In this document: positions 15,094-22,253 of the stretch, in pieces | How the letters are laid out: the number at the start of each line of letters is the position of its first letter | How positions within the stretch are numbered: position 1 is the first letter of the stretch | Assembly: GCA_007131745.1 (NCBI GenBank) | Contig: SLPX01000087.1 | Coordinates: 1-22,253, forward strand | Direction of reading: 5' to 3' | DNA length: 22,253 bases | Origin: Myxococcales bacterium | GTDB lineage: Bacteria; Myxococcota; Polyangia; HGW-17; SLPX01 | Position numbers and translations under genes: made by a program | Notes under the pieces: model-generated | What the model was told of the DNA's origin: nothing | Seen by the model: the letters and a program-made list of their open reading frames with translations, nothing else | Databases searched by the model: none

Positions 15094-16518
15094 TCAATCT
15101 TTCGTGAGATCATCCAAACCTTCTCCAGGATCCAATGAATGGAGACGTCCCCTGGCTTCCAGATCACCGGGTTGAATTTGGAGCGCTTTCCGGTATGCCT
15201 GCCTGGCAAGTCCGAAAAAATGGTCGGCACCTTTCTCAGACTTCTTCTTTCCGTATTTTTCCAAGTATAGATCCCCAAGCATCATCCACGTATGATAATC
15301 TTTTGGTCGTTTACGCGCGGATTCCTCGAGTGCATGAAGCGCCTCTCCGGTGCGACCGAGCATTTTGAGAGAAAACGCCCACAACCGCATAACATCGGGT
15401 TCCCGCAGTGAAAGATTGACTGCGCGCCTCAATACATCTTCCGCTTCTCGAATTCTTTCCGTCCTCAACAACAGGTCTCCCAGGTTCCTGTGAACCGGCA
15501 GGTTGAAGGGATCCATCTTCATCCCGATTCTCAAATATTTCTCGGCCTGGTCCGAAATTTTTTTCTCCATGTAAAATGCGCCTAAAAGACCGGCTGCAGA
15601 CCCATCATAAGGGTTAATGCTCAAGGCTCGACTCAACGACACAACCGCTTTTGGTTCATTACCCAATTCAAGATGAGCCATGCCCTTGAGCCGATAGAGA
15701 GCGGGCGATTCGCCGGATGAGCCAAGAGCCTCTTCCAAAATTTTTGATGCTTGTCCAGGAAGAGATCTGTCCATCAAGGCCGCTGCCCGGTTGTACTCCA
15801 TTCTTTCCTTGACGGTCATAGGCGCGGCCGTCTCCGTTATCCAACGTGCAACAGCCCTTCCGGAACGCAGAACCTCTTCCGTTATGGTTAAATCCGCCGC
15901 CCTGCGAAGAAATTCCAAGGCTTCATCAGGATCCCCTTTGACTGCACGACATCGAGCCAGGGAAACCAGCACACCCGGTTTTTCGGGCGCTGCATCCAGC
16001 GCTTTCCGCAATAAACGTTCCGCCTCATCGAAATCATCCCTATGAAGATACAACAAAGCAAGCCGGTACAATGGCTCGAAATGCCCGCCGCTCTCTTCTA
16101 TAGCCCGGGAAAACATTTTGATTGCAGTTTCGATGCGGCCCGGGCCCGACAAAAAGCCGACATACCCTGCGAAGTAATAAGATACCCACTTGTCATCACC
16201 CTTGTCTGCAATCCATCCGGAACTCAACAAGGGCCATACGGAGGCGACAGCTAAATCGGCCTCCCGCCGCGCCTCTCCAAGTCCGCCCGTAGAATGCATA
16301 CACAAGACATAACGCCTGATCGCCTCCAACACCAACTCTTCAGACTCAGCAGCCGGTATAACCTTCCTGAACATTGCACACGCTTGCGAGCGTTTTCCTC
16401 CTTTTTCCAAGGCCCTTGCCCTGTCCATCATTTCACCAGGCTTGATTGGCCGGCCGCAGGCCATGAAAACCACAAAAACAAGCATAAAAAACGCAACTGA
16501 TGAGACCATTCTTTTCAT
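15094..16518 (-). CDS. TPR lipoprotein
   Basis: A 474-residue exported TPR protein. The N-terminus has Lys-Arg, a hydrophobic core (VAFFMLVFVVF) and MAC before a polar mature region, a signal peptidase II pattern. The -3 residue is Phe rather than the usual Leu, so the lipobox is imperfect. The mature part holds around ten TPR units, including ALYRLKGMAHLELGNEPKA, AAGLLGAFYMEKKISDQA and PVHRNLGDLLLRTERIREA. I place the start at the ATG at 16518 because GGAGA sits eight bases before it; the ATG at 16527 has that site abutting it. It begins 24 bases after the HD-domain stop, so the two are likely co-transcribed. Such lipoproteins (PilF/NlpI-like in build) assist envelope assemblies; the partner here is unknown. 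It does not obviously carry the giants' C-terminal domain. Confidence 0.85.
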   Translation of the reverse strand: MKRMVSSVAFFMLVFVVFMACGRPIKPGEMMDRARALEKGGKRSQACAMFRKVIPAAESEELVLEAIRRYVLCMHSTGGLGEARREADLAVASVWPLLSSGWIADKGDDKWVSYYFAGYVGFLSGPGRIETAIKMFSRAIEESGGHFEPLYRLALLYLHRDDFDEAERLLRKALDAAPEKPGVLVSLARCRAVKGDPDEALEFLRRAADLTITEEVLRSGRAVARWITETAAPMTVKERMEYNRAAALMDRSLPGQASKILEEALGSSGESPALYRLKGMAHLELGNEPKAVVSLSRALSINPYDGSAAGLLGAFYMEKKISDQAEKYLRIGMKMDPFNLPVHRNLGDLLLRTERIREAEDVLRRAVNLSLREPDVMRLWAFSLKMLGRTGEALHALEESARKRPKDYHTWMMLGDLYLEKYGKKKSEKGADHFFGLARQAYRKALQIQPGDLEARGRLHSLDPGEGLDDLTKD

Positions 16519-16542
16519 TGAAACCATCTCCGGTAACCGTTA

Positions 16543-17187
16543 TCAACCATCCTTCAGACTGCCTTGCCGGACGGCCTCATCCACAACGGCGAGTGTCAAC
16601 TCCCACAGCGCCTCCGATCCGGCGCGAATCGGCATGCATCTTTCAATCACCTGATTTTTGACTATGCCGTGCTCTTTCCATGAGCGGCCCCCGGTAAAGA
16701 AATTGTGCAGAAGAGGCATCAAGCGATCCAACGCGGCCGCATAGCGCGCTTCCGGAGTCGCTCCTTCTTCGAATTCTCTCCAGAGAGATTCGAATTCTCC
16801 CGCCTGGTCCGGGGGCAACAATCCGAAAATTCGTTTTGCCGCCTTCGCCTCCCGCTCCTTCTTGTCCCTGTTTCCTTCCTCATCGTAACAATAAGTGTCT
16901 CCGGCATCGATCTCAACCACATCGTGCAACAAGACCATTTCGAGCACTTTTTTGATATCCAACATCTCTTCACAATGCTCGCGAAGCACCATGACCATCA
17001 ACGCCAGATGCCAGCAGTGCTCAGCTGAATTCTCTTTCCGTCTCCCGGATATAAGGTCCGTACGCCTGTGGATTTCTTTCAATCCGTCGATCTCAACGAC
17101 AAATTTAAGCTGTTTGCCGAGCCGCTCAATCGGTGTCAATTTTTCCCACAGATTTCCTTCACTAGACTCTTCATGATAATTATCCAA
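16543..17187 (-). CDS. HD-domain phosphohydrolase, YfbR/HDDC2-like (probable 5'-deoxynucleotidase)
   Basis: A 214-residue cytoplasmic metal-dependent hydrolase. The HD-superfamily ligands are all visible: His57 in SAEHCWH, His88-Asp89 in LLHDVVEIDAGDT and Asp154 in AALDRLMPL. The block HDVVEIDAGD matches the HDxxExxxGD pattern of E. coli YfbR, including its Glu and second Asp (here Glu92 and Asp97). YfbR removes phosphate from deoxynucleoside 5'-monophosphates, so a nucleotide substrate is likely but not proven. The start is a TTG, chosen because a perfect AGGAGG lies six bases before it and the next in-frame Met is inside the HD core. It heads the minus-strand block and is divergent from pyruvate kinase across 161 bases. 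Confidence 0.85.
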   Translation of the reverse strand: MDNYHEESSEGNLWEKLTPIERLGKQLKFVVEIDGLKEIHRRTDLISGRRKENSAEHCWHLALMVMVLREHCEEMLDIKKVLEMVLLHDVVEIDAGDTYCYDEEGNRDKKEREAKAAKRIFGLLPPDQAGEFESLWREFEEGATPEARYAAALDRLMPLLHNFFTGGRSWKEHGIVKNQVIERCMPIRAGSEALWELTLAVVDEAVRQGSLKDG

Positions 17188-17193
17188 TTCAAA

Positions 17194-17199
17194 CCTCCT
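17194..17199 (-). promoter_or_regulatory. Strong Shine-Dalgarno (AGGAGG) fixing the TTG start of the HD gene
   Basis: CCTCCT on the plus strand reads AGGAGG on the minus strand, followed by six bases and the TTG at 17187-17185. It is the strongest ribosome-binding site I noticed at a gene start in the window, and it decides the non-ATG start. Confidence 0.75.
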
Positions 17200-17348
17200 G
17201 ATACCAGCCTACAGGATTTCCTTGTACACTAAACGAATCCGATCCATCATTCATCGGGATTGAGGCTCCGGATGGAACAAAATCTCCCGAACCTTTTTTT
17301 CAACCCTGCGGCCATCCGCGGTAGACAATATACAGACAGGCGGTGCAC

Positions 17349-18782
17349 ATGAGAAGAACCAAAATAGTGGGAACAATCGGTCCTGCAAGCTGGAGCGAGG
17401 ATACATTCTCCAAGCTGGTGGATGGAGGACTCGACGTGGCGCGGCTCAACTTCTCGCACGGAGACCACGAACGTCACTCAACGACATTGGAGATGATCCG
17501 GGCTGTTTCGGAAAAAAAAGGACGTCATATAGCGGTATTGCAAGATCTCTGCGGTCCCAAGGTCCGGACCGGGAAGGTTCTGGACGACGACGGAGCGGGC
17601 GTGCTGCAACTGGAACCGGGAGATGTAGTGATTCTCGCAGCAGGGGAAAGTTATTCAAAACCCGGGCGCATAGGAATCAGCCACCGGGCAATCGCGCTTG
17701 AGAGCAAACCCGGCGATCGGGTTTTCATCAGTGACGGATTGATCGAACTTTTAATCCTGAATGTAAAAGACAATGAAATCCACTGCAGCGTAGTTGTCGG
17801 CGGCGAAGTCGGATCCAGGAAAGGGGTAAACCTTCCGGGTTCCGAATTGAAAGGGATACCGGCAATAACTGAAAAAGACTGGGAGGATCTTGATTGGGGG
17901 ATCCGCAACAAGGTGGACTACGTAGCTCTTTCGTTCGTACGTCGGCCGGAAGAAATCCAAGCGCTCCGAAAACGCATCCATGAAAGCGGTGGAGACATCC
18001 CGGTTATTGCAAAAATCGAAAAACCGCAAGCCCTTGACAGAATAGACGAAATTGTCCGCGCTGCCGACGGAGTCATGGTCGCAAGGGGGGACCTCGGAGT
18101 GGAATTGCCTCCTCAACAGGTCCCGCTCGTACAGAAGAGTCTAATAGCGCTTGCCATGGAGCATGAGCGGCCGGTCATCACAGCGACACAAATGTTGGAA
18201 TCCATGACCGAGAACAGGCGTCCCACTCGAGCTGAAGTAAGTGACGTAGCCAACGCGATCTTCGACGGCACCGACGCGGTTATGCTCTCAGGCGAGACGG
18301 CATCCGGTAAACATCCTGTTTCCGCTCTATCAACAATGGCTGATATCGCGGAAGCAGCAGATGAGTTCATCAGAACCCAACCCTGTTTCAGGCGAAGAGA
18401 AGGATTCGCCGTGCCCGACAATGTGGGAGAAGCCGTGGGCCGCGCTGCCGAACAGATCGCAAGAGATCTTGACCTAAAGGCCATATTCGTTCCCGACGTT
18501 GACGGCACCAGGGCACGCGCCGCTTCCGCGTCACGGCCGGATGCAAAGATTTACGGCATGTCTTGGAAACCTGAAGTTTTGAAACGCATGGCTCTTTTGT
18601 GGGGGGTCGAAACCGTTTGGATGCCTCTTGTCAAACGTGGAAGCGAGCTTATAGAACAGGCCGAAAAGCTGGCGATTGAAAAAAACGCCGCTTGTTCAGG
18701 CGATTGGATCGTAATCATGACGGGTTCTCCGCACGAAGATCCGGGCCCGGTCAACACTCTCCGCCTCCACCAGATCCCCTGA
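17349..18782 (+). CDS. pyk: Pyruvate kinase
   Basis: Converts phosphoenolpyruvate and ADP to pyruvate and ATP, the last step of glycolysis, in the cytoplasm. The 477-residue protein has normal family length and all hallmark motifs: RRTKIVGTIGPAS at the N-terminus, ARLNFSHG, LQDLCGPKVRTG, catalytic Lys222 in IAKIEKP with metal ligands Glu224 and Asp248 (MVARGDLGVE), and ITATQMLESM. The C-terminal allosteric domain is complete to its final beta strand (DPGPVNTLRL). I prefer the ATG at 17349 over the in-frame GTG at 17343, because AGGCGG at 17338-17343 then has five-base spacing. The gene is single, divergent from the HD gene. Its last 32 bases overlap the 3' end of the S41 peptidase gene on the other strand. 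Confidence 0.96.
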   Translation: MRRTKIVGTIGPASWSEDTFSKLVDGGLDVARLNFSHGDHERHSTTLEMIRAVSEKKGRHIAVLQDLCGPKVRTGKVLDDDGAGVLQLEPGDVVILAAGESYSKPGRIGISHRAIALESKPGDRVFISDGLIELLILNVKDNEIHCSVVVGGEVGSRKGVNLPGSELKGIPAITEKDWEDLDWGIRNKVDYVALSFVRRPEEIQALRKRIHESGGDIPVIAKIEKPQALDRIDEIVRAADGVMVARGDLGVELPPQQVPLVQKSLIALAMEHERPVITATQMLESMTENRRPTRAEVSDVANAIFDGTDAVMLSGETASGKHPVSALSTMADIAEAADEFIRTQPCFRRREGFAVPDNVGEAVGRAAEQIARDLDLKAIFVPDVDGTRARAASASRPDAKIYGMSWKPEVLKRMALLWGVETVWMPLVKRGSELIEQAEKLAIEKNAACSGDWIVIMTGSPHEDPGPVNTLRLHQIP

Positions 18783-21700
18783 AGAAAAAGAGGGCTGAAA
18801 AAAACAAAGCTAAAAAAACCATCAGGTGCATCAATGAACGCGACCCCCATTCAACCGACGCGACCATAACACAGCCGCATCCCCTTCCCTTTCGAGGCTT
18901 TCGCCTGGCGGAATCTCTATCAAAGCTGCGTTTTCTCAAGCGACTTCCTGAAAAAGTCCCGCCGACTTCCGCTTCATGCTTAACCTTTTCAATTCCCTCG
19001 AAAAAAGAAAGGCTTTCTACAGCCTTGACATCATTTGCATTGCGGGCCACGACGCCGACAAATTGGGATCCTCCCATGACGGGAACAGTGGTCTTGAATG
19101 AAAGCTTCTCGGGAAATGACTCCACAACCGATCCTCCGGGCGAATTCCTCCCGCTCTTGTCGACTGCGGATTTGTAAAACACTTTTTCCGCATGACGCGA
19201 ATCTCCGTCAAGACTCCATGTCACAAGCCAAACGTCTTTCACACCCGCTTCGTGAGAAACTTCACCATTCACAATAAAGCTTTCGCCCGCTGATTTTTCA
19301 ACGACGGTCGCGGATATCTCCGGTGGAGAAACAAAATAAACGGGTACATAGTCATTCTCCGAACCATCTCCGCGCTTCCCACCTTCTATGCCCGTCAACT
19401 CGTTACGATGAATGAACGCACGAGAACCATCTCCAAGAGAGATTCGAAACCAGGATCCGCAACGAGCCTCCAGGTTCAGCACCGCACCCGGACGGGTCGT
19501 TCCCACCACGGCAGCCTTGTCGGAGGCGCCTCCCCTGAGTGCCGGTCCGCCCAAAACTCCGGCCGTGGACCGTAAAGCTTCACAAGGAAACGATGAACGC
19601 GATACAGGTATGTTCACTTCAGCTCTTACATGACCTCCCAGGAGCCGATCGTAAACCACCAGCGTTACACTACCATGATCCTCCACCGGTCCCTTATGAT
19701 CCCTCCTGGAAAACCTCACCGGAATTTTTACCGAGGTTGATGAGCCTTCAACCATTTCACCCACCACCACGCGAGGTTGCAGGACCAGCAAAGGATCGGT
19801 CGCCTCGACGGCATCCACTCTCACGTCACCCGCGATTCCTCCCTCATTCCTGAGCCGCAGAAAAAGCGCACCTTTTTCTCCGGGCTCGAGCAGACCGTTT
19901 CCATTGCCGGTTTCTACGTCGTCAAGCTGAACCGAGTATTTAAAAACCGGCCGGCGCAATTCCACCGCTTCAAGGATTCGACCGACCTTCACTCCAGTCA
20001 CACGCTCGTCTACAATCAACTCGACTTCCATTCTGACGATATGGGAAAGAACATCGAAAGGAACATTCAATACCACCGAAGCTTTTCTGCTCTCTCCCGG
20101 CGGAATGTCACCCGCCACAAACTCCCGTCCGTCAATCCATGATCGACCCGCTGTCAAAACGCCACCGCATCTATACAGGGTTCGAGTTCCATTGTTGGAT
20201 ATTTTGAATGTCAGTTTTACCTTTTCACCGGCCTTTGCGCGATCCTTGTCGGCATAAAAACCTAGTTTCAAATCATCTCTTTCCCGGATAAAATGGTCGG
20301 CGTCCCCGTCTTCATCCGGTTGGGCGGCGGTCCCATAGTCCGTTAATCGTTCATCCGAACCGGCCCAATCCACATGTACCGAAGAAAAAAAAGCTCGAAT
20401 CCGGGCCGATTCCATGCGTCTTGTTCTCTCAACCCATAACTTCCTCGCCCTTTCGCTATTGTCATCCTTCCGCCCTGTTTCATCCCTCATAAAATCAGCG
20501 GCAAGATGCAACACCCTGTCGTTTTCGCCCTCTGTCAAAAAGTTCAAAACATGTTGTTTCTTTTTAGGAGGAATTTTTTCGCGCATTCTCAATGAATCCC
20601 CGCCGCCGTACGGCAACCACAACGTCGCTTCACTCTCCCTTACACCTGCATTGAATGCAACCAACCCCCATGGAGCAACACCCATCGGTTTGAGTTCAAT
20701 GTCGGGAGAAACACCGGCCAAATGTGATAATAGTCCACCCGGGGTCTGGAACTGAAAAGTGGTAATCCGATATCCGCCTCCATCCGAGGTGTGAAAGATC
20801 TCTTGTGCAGTGGTTTTTCCCCACGTCCGTCCGCCCATCACAACAGCCCTCTCGGAGCTTTGAAGACTCGCCGCCAGGATTTCGCCCGCGCTCATCGTAT
20901 CGGGACCGACCAGCACAACCACCCGTCCATCGAAAACGGTTGCAGCACGGTTCGCCTCCCAGCTTTTCAATGTTTGCCCGTCTCGTCCGACGGATTGGAG
21001 CAGAATTCCTTCATCCACAAAAAGGTCAGCGACTCCCGCCACCGCGCCTACTATTCCACCTTGGTTGTTTCTCACATCCAGCACAAGCCCCCTCATTCCC
21101 GATTTTTTGAGCTTGTGAATTTTTCTTTCTAGGTGCTTCGGGGTGTTAACCTTGAAATCAACGATTCTGCACAACCCTATGTTGTCGCCCAGATAACGAG
21201 CTTCCACGCTCGGTATCTCGATCATCGCTCTAACAATACTAATGGCACGCGGTTCGGTCCATCCCTTGCGCTTTACAAGCAAATCCGCTCTGCTTCCCTT
21301 GTCCCCGCGAAGAACCCTTTCAACCCTTGAAATCGGTAAATTCTTGAGTTCAAGCCCACCAATTCTCAAGAGCACATCCCCTTCCCGCATCCCGGCTTTC
21401 AAAGCCGGCGAACGGGGAAACACCCTGTTTACAACCGGATACCCCTTTTGGGCCGCAATCGCCACACCTATCCCTGCCGCCTCCCCAAGAAGATCCTCCT
21501 GAACGCCCCGAAACCTTTCGGGTGGAAAATAACCTGAATGCGGATCGAGCGTTTCGAGCATAGCTCCGAACATAAGCTGTTGAAGCTCCAAAGGGGAAAA
21601 CGATTCCCCGGCCACCCTTAAAACAAAAGCCGCAGTACGGAACGCCCACCTGTCCATGTTCTTCAGTTCCCTCGTCTCTCCAAGCGGTATTTCCATTCTG

Positions 21701-22065
21701 CTGTCATGCACCTTGATGACCAAGAATCCATCTTCAACTGAAGCCAACAAAGGCTCCACCTGGGCCTCAATCGCCCTTACCGCAGCCAAAAACATCCTTG
21801 AGGCATCAAACCTTTCAGGCATCAGGTAACGATCTTTGACCGTTTGGAGAAGCGCTCCAAACAATTCGGGTTCTTCGGCGGCCCTTCCACTCTTCTTTTC
21901 CGAGTCAACGCCGTTTTCTTGAACCGGATTCGCGAGGATGATTCCGTGGGTTCCGACCGGACAAAGACTTGATCCACAAAATAACAACAGCCATGCGACC
22001 GCCCCTGACCTACAACGCGAAATCCAAGGTTCGCGCTCCAAAACCTTATTTCGCCCCATAGTCAT
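18751..22065 (-). CDS. Long S41 C-terminal processing peptidase with PDZ, SH3-like and MYXO-CTERM-like regions
   Basis: An exported 1104-residue serine protease. In order: N-terminal signal sequence (hydrophobic core about 22-38); PDZ (about 195-265); S41 core with Ser392 (TMSAGEI) and Lys417 (TWGKTTAQ), the 25-residue Ser-Lys spacing of CtpA and Prc; two beta-sandwich, CARDB-like regions (about 600-695 and 708-825); an SH3-like domain (about 830-892); another beta domain; and a basic tail with Cys1063-Gly-Cys1065, a hydrophobic segment (about 1079-1095) and Arg1096. That tail resembles MYXO-CTERM anchors. Overall layout and length recall the Myxococcus MXAN_5808-type peptidases (from memory, unverified). 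The start at 22065 forms ATGA with the upstream small gene's stop, so translation is probably coupled. It likely acts in the envelope on protein tails; the substrate is unknown. Confidence 0.9.
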   Translation of the reverse strand: MTMGRNKVLEREPWISRCRSGAVAWLLLFCGSSLCPVGTHGIILANPVQENGVDSEKKSGRAAEEPELFGALLQTVKDRYLMPERFDASRMFLAAVRAIEAQVEPLLASVEDGFLVIKVHDSRMEIPLGETRELKNMDRWAFRTAAFVLRVAGESFSPLELQQLMFGAMLETLDPHSGYFPPERFRGVQEDLLGEAAGIGVAIAAQKGYPVVNRVFPRSPALKAGMREGDVLLRIGGLELKNLPISRVERVLRGDKGSRADLLVKRKGWTEPRAISIVRAMIEIPSVEARYLGDNIGLCRIVDFKVNTPKHLERKIHKLKKSGMRGLVLDVRNNQGGIVGAVAGVADLFVDEGILLQSVGRDGQTLKSWEANRAATVFDGRVVVLVGPDTMSAGEILAASLQSSERAVVMGGRTWGKTTAQEIFHTSDGGGYRITTFQFQTPGGLLSHLAGVSPDIELKPMGVAPWGLVAFNAGVRESEATLWLPYGGGDSLRMREKIPPKKKQHVLNFLTEGENDRVLHLAADFMRDETGRKDDNSERARKLWVERTRRMESARIRAFFSSVHVDWAGSDERLTDYGTAAQPDEDGDADHFIRERDDLKLGFYADKDRAKAGEKVKLTFKISNNGTRTLYRCGGVLTAGRSWIDGREFVAGDIPPGESRKASVVLNVPFDVLSHIVRMEVELIVDERVTGVKVGRILEAVELRRPVFKYSVQLDDVETGNGNGLLEPGEKGALFLRLRNEGGIAGDVRVDAVEATDPLLVLQPRVVVGEMVEGSSTSVKIPVRFSRRDHKGPVEDHGSVTLVVYDRLLGGHVRAEVNIPVSRSSFPCEALRSTAGVLGGPALRGGASDKAAVVGTTRPGAVLNLEARCGSWFRISLGDGSRAFIHRNELTGIEGGKRGDGSENDYVPVYFVSPPEISATVVEKSAGESFIVNGEVSHEAGVKDVWLVTWSLDGDSRHAEKVFYKSAVDKSGRNSPGGSVVESFPEKLSFKTTVPVMGGSQFVGVVARNANDVKAVESLSFFEGIEKVKHEAEVGGTFSGSRLRKRSFDRDSARRKPRKGRGCGCVMVASVEWGSRSLMHLMVFLALFFSALFFFRGSGGGGEC

Positions 22066-22253
22066 TTTTTTCGAAACCTGTAATAGAAAACCAAACAACC
22101 AAGAAAAAGGAACAAGACCGAAATCAAAGCGGCTATAATCGTCCAGACTGTCATTCCGCCCTCACCCGCCTTGCCGTCTGCTCTGCTTTCCTCCGGGGAA
22201 ACCCTATCCATCTTTCCATCCTCTTGGGATTCTTCATCCATCCTCTTTCCCAT
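22062..22253 (-). CDS. Small single-helix membrane protein upstream of the S41 peptidase
   Basis: A 63-residue frame, open at the window edge, so its true start may lie outside. Residues 1-33 are hydrophilic and charged; residues 35-57 form one membrane helix (WTIIAALISVLFLFLGCLVF); the end is YRFRKK, consistent with a cytoplasmic C-terminus. An internal ATG at 22154, preceded by GAGGGCGG, could give a 30-residue membrane peptide instead. Its TGA overlaps the peptidase ATG (ATGA), indicating one operon. I do not recognise the family. Position suggests an accessory or adaptor to the peptidase, which is inference. Confidence 0.55.
   Translation of the reverse strand: MGKRMDEESQEDGKMDRVSPEESRADGKAGEGGMTVWTIIAALISVLFLFLGCLVFYYRFRKK

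Noticed and set aside
16519..16527. ATG at 16527 as the lipoprotein start
   Set aside because: The only good ribosome-binding site (GGAGA) abuts this codon but is eight bases before the ATG at 16518.
17343..17348. GTG at 17343 as the pyruvate kinase start
   Set aside because: It overlaps the AGGCGG ribosome-binding site and adds only Met-His; the ATG at 17349 has correct spacing and gives the usual family N-terminus.
18751..18985. C-terminal tail of the S41 peptidase as a frameshift artefact
   Set aside because: An alternative frame stops soon after the last beta domain, but the long tail has a coherent Cys-x-Cys, helix, Arg layout that fits a sorting tail, so I keep the full frame.
22066..22098. 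ATG at 22098 as the S41 peptidase start
   Set aside because: It lies inside the upstream small gene; the ATG at 22065 gives the ATGA coupling and a cleaner signal peptide.
1..22253. tRNA, rRNA, transposase, integrase or phage genes
   Set aside because: No tRNA-like cloverleaf, rRNA segment, terminal inverted repeats or recognisable mobility protein was seen on either strand.

Overview
The window holds eight protein-coding genes in three blocks. It has no recognisable rRNA, tRNA, CRISPR array, integrase or insertion sequence. Codon use looks even and GC is intermediate by eye. Three things suggest an uncultured member of the old deltaproteobacterial assemblage, most likely Myxococcota-like (Bradymonadia-type lineages also possible): a long S41 peptidase resembling a family I associate with Myxococcus, a MYXO-CTERM-like tail on that peptidase, and giant acidic TPR proteins with [ST]TRIA motifs. 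This placement is inference; no marker gene is present.

Block 1 (about 1-2592, plus strand) is an amidase-signature hydrolase overlapped by ATGA with a ten-helix EamA/DMT transporter, a compact two-gene operon.

Block 2 (2610-17187, minus strand) fills most of the window. In transcription order it holds a YfbR/HDDC2-like HD phosphohydrolase (TTG start, strong AGGAGG), a TPR lipoprotein 24 bases downstream, a 195-base gap with several dyads and a candidate promoter, and then two giant TPR proteins of 1778 and about 2294 residues. The giants are paralogous at their C-termini. That shared domain looks like an M48 metallopeptidase fold with its zinc ligands lost. The larger one also has acidic tandem repeats in two places and a 28-residue repeat carrying a Thr-Arg-Ile-Ala motif three times. 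The block looks like a scaffold or assembly module with one envelope-anchored TPR partner and two apparently cytoplasmic ones; its function is unknown.

Block 3 (17349-22253) contains pyruvate kinase on the plus strand. It meets tail to tail, with a 32-base overlap, a very long exported S41 C-terminal processing peptidase on the minus strand (PDZ, Ser/Lys dyad, two beta-sandwich regions, SH3-like domain, Cys-x-Cys/TM tail). A small single-helix membrane protein is coupled to the peptidase start by ATGA and runs to the window edge.

The best candidate for something undescribed is the giant TPR/degenerate-M48 pair with its phospho-motif-like and acidic repeats. Next is the MYXO-CTERM-like tail on the S41 peptidase.
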